Origin: Taylorella asinigenitalis ATCC 700933
GTDB taxonomy: Bacteria; Pseudomonadota; Gammaproteobacteria; Burkholderiales; Burkholderiaceae_B
Reading direction: 5' to 3'
Assembly: GCF_000687755.1 (NCBI RefSeq)
Contig: NZ_JHXN01000001.1
Coordinates: 62,001-126,000, forward strand
Length of the DNA: 64,000 bases
Below the pieces are notes generated by a model. The model did no database searches. It was not told the DNA's origin and saw only the letters and a program-made list of their open reading frames with translations. This document shows, in pieces, positions 57,467 through 64,000 of the stretch. Within the stretch, counting starts at the first letter, position 1; every line of letters begins with the position of its first letter. A program made the translations under genes and the position numbers.

Positions 57467-59470
57467 TAAATATCGCTCTTTCAATTTATTTAACTGATCT
57501 CTAGCCTTGGCTGCCTGCTCAAACTCTAGATTCCGTGCATGCTCGAGCATTTGTTTTTCAAGTTTTTTGATTTCTGCAGATAGTTTTTTCTCATCGTTCA
57601 GAAGCTCAGACATATCAATTGTTTCGTTCATCACCTCTACTGAATCATGAAGAACACCATCGATAATATCTTTTACAGCTTTTTTAATAGATTGAGGAGT
57701 GATTCCATGAGCTTCGTTATATGTAATTTGCTTATTTCTTCTTCGTTCAGTTTCTTCAATGGCCTTTTTCATGGAATCTGTAACCTTATCCGCATAAAGG
57801 ATAGCTTTCCCATTTATATTCCTAGCTGCACGACCAATAGTTTGAATAAGACTTCTCTCTGACCGTAAAAATCCTTCCTTATCGGCGTCTAATATTGCCA
57901 CTAAAGAGACTTCAGGAATATCCAAGCCTTCACGAAGTAAATTAATACCTACCAGCACATCGAATACACCTAATCTCAAATCACGTATTATCTCTACACG
58001 CTCCACTGTATCGATATCACTATGCAAATATCTAACCTTTAAGAAATTTTCAGATAAATATTCTGTTAAATCCTCTGCCATTCTTTTGGTTAAGGTAGTG
58101 ACCAACACCCTCTCCCCTTTGGCAATGCATTTCTTAGCTTCACCCAATAAATCATCGACCTGTGTGAGTGCTGGTCTAATTTCTACAGTTGGGTCAACAA
58201 GGCCAGTCGGCCTAACGACTTGCTCCACAATATTATCCGAGCGTTCCAACTCATATTCTGCAGGTGTAGCGGAAACGAAAATTGATTGCTTCATGCGAGA
58301 TTCAAATTCATCCATTTTTAGTGGTCGATTATCCATGGCCGATGGTAAACGAAATCCAAATTGCACTAATGTAGCTTTTCTAGAGTGATCTCCTCGATAC
58401 ATACCGCGCAATTGCCCCATCATTACATGGCTCTCATCAAAAAACATCAACGCATCTTCAGGCAAGTAATCAATTAATGTTGGTGGCGGATCTCCTGCTT
58501 TAGCTCCCGAAAGATGACGCGAGTAATTTTCGATTCCCTTGCAAAAACCTAATTCATGAAGCATTTCTAAATCGAATCTTGTTCTTTGTTCAATTCTTTG
58601 AGCATATACAAGTTCGCCTCTATCCATAAATTCTTTTACTCTGTCTTTAAGTTCAGCTTTTATGCTTTCAATTGCCCTGAGAACCGTAGATCTCGGAGTC
58701 ACATAAAGAGAACACGGGTAAAGAGTAAAGCGAATAATATTTTGCCGAATTTTCCCAGTTAATGGGTCAAAAAGCTCAAGTTTCTCAAGTTCTTCATCGA
58801 ACAAAGTTATTCTAAGAGCTAATTCAGGGCTTTCTGAAGGAAATATATCAATTAAATCTCCTCGCACTCTAAAATGTCCACGAGAGAATTCCATATCATT
58901 TCTCTCGTATTGCATAGATACAAGTCTCTCTAAAATAGTCTCACGCGAAATCTTATCTCCTGTTCTGAGAATTAGGACCATAGCTTGATAATCAGTTGGA
59001 TCACCAATACCGTATATAGTTGACACTGTTCCAACTATTATCGTGTCCCTTCTCTCAATCAGACTTTTAGCAGCTGAGAGGCGCATCTGCTCAATATGTT
59101 CATTGATATTTGAATCTTTCTCTATAAATAAATCTCGGCTTGGTACATAAGCCTCTGGCTGGTAATAATCATAGTAAGAAACAAAGTATTCAACCGCATT
59201 TTTTGGGAAAAATTCACGCATTTCGGCATAAAGCTGAGCCGCTAGCGTTTTGTTGTGAGCAAGAATTAATGCTGGTCTTCCAAGTTGGGCGATCACATTT
59301 GCCATTGTGAAAGTTTTTCCACTCCCTGTTACCCCAAGCAAGGTTTGATGCATTAGACCATCACGTACGCCTTGTACAAGACTTTTTATGGCCTCTGGCT
59401 GATCTCCTGATGGTTCCCATGATTGATGTAGAAGAAAGGGACTGTTGGGATATTGAATAACTTCAGACAT
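57458..59470 (-). CDS. uvrB: UvrABC system protein B
   Basis: 670 residues. Damage-verification helicase of nucleotide excision repair. Walker [11 protein letters not shown] near residues 46-55, the beta-hairpin [14 protein letters not shown], motifs [16 protein letters not shown] and [19 protein letters not shown], and the C-terminal UVR domain ([24 protein letters not shown] in part). I see no convincing LexA box upstream. A copy of the recurrent GTGGCAATG word lies 4 bases before the start, where a ribosome site is expected; no Shine-Dalgarno is visible. Confidence 0.97.
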   Translation of the reverse strand: MSEVIQYPNSPFLLHQSWEPSGDQPEAIKSLVQGVRDGLMHQTLLGVTGSGKTFTMANVIAQLGRPALILAHNKTLAAQLYAEMREFFPKNAVEYFVSYYDYYQPEAYVPSRDLFIEKDSNINEHIEQMRLSAAKSLIERRDTIIVGTVSTIYGIGDPTDYQAMVLILRTGDKISRETILERLVSMQYERNDMEFSRGHFRVRGDLIDIFPSESPELALRITLFDEELEKLELFDPLTGKIRQNIIRFTLYPCSLYVTPRSTVLRAIESIKAELKDRVKEFMDRGELVYAQRIEQRTRFDLEMLHELGFCKGIENYSRHLSGAKAGDPPPTLIDYLPEDALMFFDESHVMMGQLRGMYRGDHSRKATLVQFGFRLPSAMDNRPLKMDEFESRMKQSIFVSATPAEYELERSDNIVEQVVRPTGLVDPTVEIRPALTQVDDLLGEAKKCIAKGERVLVTTLTKRMAEDLTEYLSENFLKVRYLHSDIDTVERVEIIRDLRLGVFDVLVGINLLREGLDIPEVSLVAILDADKEGFLRSERSLIQTIGRAARNINGKAILYADKVTDSMKKAIEETERRRNKQITYNEAHGITPQSIKKAVKDIIDGVLHDSVEVMNETIDMSELLNDEKKLSAEIKKLEKQMLEHARNLEFEQAAKARDQLNKLKERYLLL

Positions 59471-59474
59471 TAAT

Positions 59475-59483
59475 GTGGCAATG
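59475..59483 (+). repeat. Intergenic copy of the recurrent word GTGGCAATG
   Basis: One of at least 19 exact copies of GTGGCAATG/CATTGCCAC in the window, and the only one outside a gene. Other starts by eye: 2155, 11437, 13628, 19188, 20462, 23351, 29151, 30037, 31987, 32840, 36604, 39332, 41416, 42152, 43140, 45194, 50495, 56555. About 42 copies of the shorter TGGCAATG core occur. See findings. Confidence 0.7.
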
Positions 59484-59546
59484 CTTATGTAAATATAAAC
59501 TTTTTATTTTATACTTAGTAATCAATAATTAAAAAATTTTCAATAA

Positions 59547-60743
59547 ATGTCTAAATTATTTACAAATATAGAGCTAGCCCCGAGTGACCCTATTTTGGGG
59601 CTTACTGACTTATATAGGGCCGATCAAAATTCAAAAAAAGTTAATCTAGGTGTTGGGGTTTATTACGATGAAAACGGTAATATACCTATTTTTAAAGCTG
59701 TAAAAATCGCTGAAGAAAGATTTATAGAATCTCACAAACCATTTGCTTATCGAGCTATGAATGGGACACCAGATTACACAAATGCCGTTAAGAAACTGAT
59801 TCTTGGCGAAGAACTTTACGACTCTAAAAATAAGCTATGCTGCACTATTCAAACCTTAGCAGGAACTGGTGCTTTGATGCTTGCGGCTCATTTTTTGTAT
59901 AAACTTACTCCCTCTTCTACTATTTATGTATCCAAACCTACTTGGGCCAATCACAAAACTATCTTTCAACTAGCTGGATTTAAGGTTGAGGAATATCCTT
60001 ATTACAACGATCAGACTATGGATTTAGATTTTGAATCCATGATCAATAAATTAAAAGAGCTAGAGGAAAAAAGCATTGTAGTGCTTCACACATGTTGCCA
60101 CAATCCTACTGGCGTAGACCCTAGCATTGAGCAGTGGGAGCAGATTGCTGAAGTTATTAAATCTAAAAATTTAATACCTATTCTAGATACAGCTTATCAA
60201 GGCTTCGGTGATGGTTTAGAAGAAGATGCAAAAGCTATTCGAATCTTTGCTAAACATGGAATTGAAGTTCTCGTTACCACTTCATTCTCAAAAATATTTT
60301 CTCTATACGGTGAACGCATAGGTGCACTAACCATTTTCTGTTCAGATGAATCTGAAGTTGAACCTGTTTTAAGCCAAGTTAAGGTCCTAATCAGATCTCT
60401 TTACTCTAATCCACCTACCTTTGGGGCTACTATAGTATCTACTGTCTTAAACGACCCCGAGCTTAATAAAATGTGGAGAGTTGAACTAGAGTCTATGAGA
60501 CAGCGAATTCTTAACGTTCGTAAATCACTTGCTTCAAAAGTTATGGAGGCTGGATCTAGTCGATCTTATGATTTTGTAGTTAAACAAAAAGGTATGTTTT
60601 CTTACACTGGTTTAGATAAGGAAAAAGTTGCAAAACTTAAAGATCAAGACCATATATATATTGTTGGATCTGGACGCATATGCGTTGCCGCCATCAATGA
60701 CTCTAATATCGATTATGTCGCAAATGCTTTGGCTAAAGCCTAG
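59547..60743 (+). CDS. Aromatic/aspartate aminotransferase (class I)
   Basis: PLP-dependent transaminase of 398 residues, of the AspC/TyrB group: opening DPILGLTDLYRADQNSKKVNLGVGVYYDENG, CCHNPTGVDPSIEQW, the PLP-lysine in TTSFSKIFSLYGERIGAL and the C-terminal GRICVAAIND. Substrate specificity between aspartate and aromatic amino acids is not separable by eye; tyrB is the common betaproteobacterial name. Followed by a strong terminator before lexA; divergent from uvrB. Confidence 0.92.
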   Translation: MSKLFTNIELAPSDPILGLTDLYRADQNSKKVNLGVGVYYDENGNIPIFKAVKIAEERFIESHKPFAYRAMNGTPDYTNAVKKLILGEELYDSKNKLCCTIQTLAGTGALMLAAHFLYKLTPSSTIYVSKPTWANHKTIFQLAGFKVEEYPYYNDQTMDLDFESMINKLKELEEKSIVVLHTCCHNPTGVDPSIEQWEQIAEVIKSKNLIPILDTAYQGFGDGLEEDAKAIRIFAKHGIEVLVTTSFSKIFSLYGERIGALTIFCSDESEVEPVLSQVKVLIRSLYSNPPTFGATIVSTVLNDPELNKMWRVELESMRQRILNVRKSLASKVMEAGSSRSYDFVVKQKGMFSYTGLDKEKVAKLKDQDHIYIVGSGRICVAAINDSNIDYVANALAKA

Positions 60744-60765
60744 ATTGATTATCGTTATTTGAATA

Positions 60766-60789
60766 AAAGGCCTCTTGTAGGCCTTTTTT
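60766..60789 (+). terminator. Rho-independent terminator after the aminotransferase gene
   Basis: AAAGGCCT (60766-60773), loop CTTGT, AGGCCTTT (60779-60786) running into a T-tract to 60789. 23 bases after the stop codon. Confidence 0.9.
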
Positions 60790-60802
60790 ATTGACTATTA
60801 TG

Positions 60803-60835
60803 GTGTATGAATTTACAATATGTTAGTAAATACAC
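60803..60835. promoter_or_regulatory. Tandem LexA-like boxes upstream of lexA
   Basis: Two imperfect sites with the TGT-N8-ACA core: GTGT-ATGAATTT-ACAA at 60803-60818 and ATGT-TAGTAAAT-ACAC at 60820-60835, one base apart. They end 13 bases before the lexA ATG at 60849. Two adjacent boxes also occur upstream of E. coli lexA. Weaker matches than the recA box. Confidence 0.6.
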
Positions 60836-60848
60836 TATAGGGTTGTAT

Positions 60849-61550
60849 ATGAGCATTAAACTTACTTCTAGACAGCTTGATGTACTAAATCTAATACATT
60901 CTTTTATTAAGAAACACGGTTTTCCTCCAACTAGAGCTGAAATCTCTGCTGCTTTAGGGTTTAACTCTCTTAATTCAGCTGAGATGCATATTAAGGCTTT
61001 AGTTAAAAAAGGTGCTTTAATTACCTTGCCTGGGGCTTCTAGAGGTTTAAAAATCAATCCTGAATTTATTTTTAATAAAGAAGATGCAGTTATGTCTTCA
61101 ACTAATTCTGATATAGAAGATGAACGCTTAAATTTCGAAGATTCTATCGCTTCAAATGATCTATTAAATCTTCCCTTAGTCGGACGTGTCGCAGCAGGAA
61201 ATCCAATAGAGGCTATTGAACATCATGAGGATCAAATAATTATTAACTCATCTGTGTTTTCTCAAACTCCAGATTATTTACTTAGAGTGAGGGGCGATAG
61301 CATGATAGACATAGGAATTATGGAGGGTGACTTACTTGCCGTTAAAAAAGTGCAAGACGCCCATAATAATGAAATTGTTGTGGCTAGACTTGACGGTGAG
61401 GTTACGGTTAAAAGATTGCACAAATTAAAAGACCGTATTGAACTTATTCCAGAAAATTCTTCTTATTCTGTTATAAAAGTTAGTCCCGAACAAGATTTTA
61501 AAATTGAAGGATTGGCAGTTGGGTTAATCAGAAATCATGTTCTGAATTAA
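60849..61550 (+). CDS. lexA: LexA repressor
   Basis: 233 residues from ATG 60849 (AGGG 6 bases upstream); ATG 60807 would place the operator inside the coding region. Winged helix-turn-helix FPPTRAEISAALGFNSLNSAEMHI in the first 70 residues, then the self-cleavage site Ala116-Gly117 in GRVAAGNP, catalytic Ser151 (RGDSM) and Lys188 (VTVKRLH). Spacing between the three matches E. coli exactly (35 and 37), but the linker before the cleavage site is about 32 residues longer than in E. coli (acidic, Ser-rich, 80-105). Controls the SOS regulon. Confidence 0.96.
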   Translation: MSIKLTSRQLDVLNLIHSFIKKHGFPPTRAEISAALGFNSLNSAEMHIKALVKKGALITLPGASRGLKINPEFIFNKEDAVMSSTNSDIEDERLNFEDSIASNDLLNLPLVGRVAAGNPIEAIEHHEDQIIINSSVFSQTPDYLLRVRGDSMIDIGIMEGDLLAVKKVQDAHNNEIVVARLDGEVTVKRLHKLKDRIELIPENSSYSVIKVSPEQDFKIEGLAVGLIRNHVLN

Positions 61551-61583
61551 ATTAAGGGGGTGAAATTAATATACCCCCTTAAT
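61551..61583. terminator. Bidirectional terminator between lexA and TRAP permease gene
   Basis: ATTAAGGGGGT (61551-61561) and ACCCCCTTAAT (61573-61583), 11-base perfect arms with an 11-base loop. It fills the whole 34-base gap between the convergent lexA and permease genes. A T-rich stretch follows on the plus strand. Confidence 0.8.
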
Positions 61584-61584
61584 T

Positions 61585-63999
61585 CTATTTTTTGCTTACT
61601 AAGACGCCCTGCTTACGACCTCTCCTACCTTGAATCCACCAAACCAATCCTATAAGTAAGAATGCTGGTATAAACATAATAGCGACATTAGGTCTATTTC
61701 TATTTGGAACCATAAGTTCAACTATATCCCACTGATTTTCCCAACGGGCCTTAGAAGCTTGGGAACCAAATTTAACTTGAGTTACTTGAACTTGATCTCC
61801 CAAAGGCATTAATGTTAAGCCTGCTCTGCGTAATTTCTCTTTACCGATTTGAACTTCATTTTTGCCTTCGGTGTTTTCTAAATCCTTAAGATTGACGGAG
61901 ACAAGTTTTGTTAAATCATCTCCTTCAAGTGTCATGCCTTGAATTTTAGCTACAAATCGACCATTATCGGGTACTTGAGCTGCTACCTTATAAACATCAG
62001 CCAAGGGTTTCACTTCGTATTCTGGATACATTCTATTTAGATACCAATCAGGTCTAAACATCATAAATGCTGCAATTAATAAAATGAGAGATTCTAGTAA
62101 GGTACTCTTAACTCTAAAGAACAACATAGTTGAAGCTGCAAATATCATTGAAGCAACAATTGCACCAAATATGACAATCACTAAATTGAGAGTAGAATCA
62201 ACCCCTATTAGTAGTAGCATAGGATTAAAAACAAATATAAATGGCAATATAGCTGTACGCATCGCATACACTACTCCCTGAACCCCTGTTTTAATAGGAT
62301 CTTCACCCGAAATGGCGGCCGCAGCAAATGTAGCCAAACCCACTGGTGGGGTTATATCGGCCATAATCCCAAAATAAAACACAAAAAAGTGTACGGCAAT
62401 TAATGGAATTATCAGATCATTTTGTGCACCTAGTTCTACCACTACAGGGGCCATCAATGTAGCCATTAGAATGTAGTTTGCTGTTGTGGGCATACCAAGG
62501 CCAAGAACCAGACATACAAATGCAGTAAAGAACAACATTATTAAGACATTTCCCATAGAAACAAGCTCTACAAATGCTGTCATTCGAAGTCCTAGACCAG
62601 TAAGAGTAATTGCACCTACAATAAGACCAGCCGTTCCGCAGGCGATGGCAATGCCTATCATATTTCTAGCACCCTCTTCTAATCCTTGAACAGTTTCTAT
62701 ATATCCTTTATTAATTGCACCAGAGAGGTTTTCTTTTCTAAATAAGGACATAAGAGGTCTTTGAGTTAGCATTAAAACAATTAAAGATATAACCGCATAG
62801 AAAGCTGAAAGGCCTGCTGAAAGCATTTCAATACTCAGACACCATACTAAAATAGCTATTGGAATTAGATAAAACAAACCTGCCCTAACAGTAGGCCAAG
62901 TTTCAGGCTTAACAGGGCTGGTAATATTAATATCATTTGGTAGGTCTTCGTATTTTGATGCTACAAAAACTAGGCCTAAATATAAAGCGAGTAATAAGCC
63001 AACTAAAATCCAAATAGCTGCATCACCAGCAATAGCTTGAACACCAGTACCTATGTAATAGAACGCCCCCATAACCGCAAGGGTACCAGATATACCAATA
63101 AGGTAGCTAATTAGCTTTTGAGAAAAAGTGCGATTCTGGTTAGCTGCCATCATAGGCTGTATTCCAAGCTTAAGTGCTTCAAGATGAACTATATAAAACA
63201 AGGAAATATAGGAAATAGTTGCGGGAAGGAATGCGTTTTTAATAATTTCTGTATATGGTACGCCGACATATTCAATCATAAGGAATGCAGCTGCACCCAT
63301 AACTGGAGGCATAATTTGACCATTAACGGAAGATGAAGTTTCAATCGCACCTGCTCTTACGCCACCATAACCAGCCTTCTTCATTAGCGGTATAGTGAAA
63401 ATTCCGCCAGTTACTACATTTGCTACTGAAGAAGCAGAAACGATTCCGTTTACTGCTGAAGATACTACGGCTACTTTTGCTGGACCACCTCTTAAATGAC
63501 CTAACATCGCAAATGAGACTTGCATTAAATAGTTCCCTGCTCCACATTTATCTAATAATGAACCTAAGAGAACAAAAATGAAAATATATGATGTTGATAC
63601 ACCAAGTGCAACGCCGAAAACTCCTTCTGTTTCAAGCCACATATGAGCGACTAAACGATTAATAGATGCTCCTTTATGTGAGAGAACGTCAGGAAAATAA
63701 GGGCCTAAAAAAACATAGGTCAGCATAACTATACCGAGAATTGTCATAGGCCAACCTAAAGCTCGTCTAGTAATTTCTAAAAGAAGTAAAACACCTAGAG
63801 TTCCAGCAAAAATATCCAATGTAGTAGGTATTCCAGGTCTTGTAGAAAGTTCTTGATAGAAGAGATATAAATAAGCTCCACAGAATCCTGCTAATAAGGC
63901 TAGTATCCAATCATATGCTGGCATCTTATGGGAGTGACTTTTTCCTAGGGGATAAGCCAAAAAGCCTAAAAACATAGCAAAGCCTAAGTGAATTGATCT
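61585..63999 (-). CDS. TRAP transporter fused permease (TAXI type), 5' end outside window
   Basis: About 800 residues are seen; the frame runs on past ATG 63975 to the window edge (RSIHLGF precedes AMFLGFLAYPLGKSH), so the true start is beyond 64000. The 4TM small-subunit and 12TM large-subunit domains are fused, as in TAXI-TRAP permeases: VVSSAVNGIVSASSVANVVTGG and LVLGLGMPTTANYILMATLMAP, then ADITPPVGLATFAAAAISG. The C-terminal 150 residues (after about 620) form an extra domain with a membrane helix at the very end. Usually paired with a TAXI receptor and powered by an ion gradient; the substrate is unknown. Confidence 0.93.
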   Translation of the reverse strand, partial: RSIHLGFAMFLGFLAYPLGKSHSHKMPAYDWILALLAGFCGAYLYLFYQELSTRPGIPTTLDIFAGTLGVLLLLEITRRALGWPMTILGIVMLTYVFLGPYFPDVLSHKGASINRLVAHMWLETEGVFGVALGVSTSYIFIFVLLGSLLDKCGAGNYLMQVSFAMLGHLRGGPAKVAVVSSAVNGIVSASSVANVVTGGIFTIPLMKKAGYGGVRAGAIETSSSVNGQIMPPVMGAAAFLMIEYVGVPYTEIIKNAFLPATISYISLFYIVHLEALKLGIQPMMAANQNRTFSQKLISYLIGISGTLAVMGAFYYIGTGVQAIAGDAAIWILVGLLLALYLGLVFVASKYEDLPNDINITSPVKPETWPTVRAGLFYLIPIAILVWCLSIEMLSAGLSAFYAVISLIVLMLTQRPLMSLFRKENLSGAINKGYIETVQGLEEGARNMIGIAIACGTAGLIVGAITLTGLGLRMTAFVELVSMGNVLIMLFFTAFVCLVLGLGMPTTANYILMATLMAPVVVELGAQNDLIIPLIAVHFFVFYFGIMADITPPVGLATFAAAAISGEDPIKTGVQGVVYAMRTAILPFIFVFNPMLLLIGVDSTLNLVIVIFGAIVASMIFAASTMLFFRVKSTLLESLILLIAAFMMFRPDWYLNRMYPEYEVKPLADVYKVAAQVPDNGRFVAKIQGMTLEGDDLTKLVSVNLKDLENTEGKNEVQIGKEKLRRAGLTLMPLGDQVQVTQVKFGSQASKARWENQWDIVELMVPNRNRPNVAIMFIPAFLLIGLVWWIQGRRGRKQGVLVSKK

Positions 64000-64000
64000 G

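Noticed and set aside
59484-59546. LexA box upstream of uvrB
   Set aside because: ATGTAAATATAAAC has a TGT half-site but no ACA at the right distance; no CTGT-N8-ACAG-like match was found.

Overview
The window looks like chromosomal core sequence from a compact, AT-rich betaproteobacterium of the Alcaligenaceae type, most likely Taylorella or a close relative. That is an inference from three things: roughly 35% G+C by eye, betaproteobacterial gene order and protein types (frr-uppS-cdsA-dxr-rseP-bamA-skp-lpxD-fabZ-lpxA-lpxB-rnhB, a Bug-family receptor, a fused TRAP permease, nadE-glnK), and very tight gene packing. No gap between genes exceeds about 150 bases. I see no rRNA, tRNA, insertion sequence, prophage, CRISPR array or defence island.

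Layout. 1-11.8 kb: a continuous plus-strand envelope-biogenesis cluster (end of ribosome recycling factor, undecaprenyl and CDP-lipid synthesis, DXP pathway, RseP, BamA, Skp, lipid A synthesis, RNase HII). 11.9-13.9 kb: a membrane fatty-acid desaturase and a TrmH-family methyltransferase. 13.8-17.2 kb: divergent ppsR/ppsA. 17.2-19.8 kb: nfeD-qmcA-smpB-ratA-ratB. 19.8-24.9 kb: ygfZ, then mltG-tmk-holB-tatD and an exported ankyrin protein. 24.9-30.9 kb: a six-gene Mrp/Pha cation-proton antiporter operon with MrpA and MrpB fused. 30.9-33.6 kb: a SpeE-like protein, pdxJ, a nitroreductase and a frameshifted membrane-anchored gene. 33.5-44.6 kb (minus): gabD and a MuxABC/MdtABC-type RND efflux operon headed by an EamA transporter. 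44.7-48.5 kb: an orphan membrane-anchored protein, a TctC/Bug receptor, a single-chain ECF sigma/anti-sigma fusion, and xthA. 48.5-51.9 kb (minus): a lipoprotein with a SecD-P1-like domain, an rRNA pseudouridine synthase, glnK and nadE. 51.9-64 kb: argH, a GT9 glycosyltransferase, recX-recA, rdgC, an orphan protein, uvrB, an aromatic/aspartate aminotransferase, lexA, and the start of a fused TRAP permease that runs off the edge.

Most notable. (1) A short word, GTGGCAATG / CATTGCCAC, recurs across the window far above chance, at about one core copy per 1.5 kb, inside genes and in two coding frames; its density resembles a DNA-uptake signal. (2) An ECF sigma factor and its RskA-type membrane anti-sigma factor are one polypeptide. 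(3) A two-domain NAD synthetase next to the PII gene has lost the Glu and Cys of its glutaminase site. (4) recA and rdgC diverge from one near-perfect LexA box, and lexA has two weaker tandem boxes and an unusually long linker. (5) One gene is broken by what looks like a single lost T.
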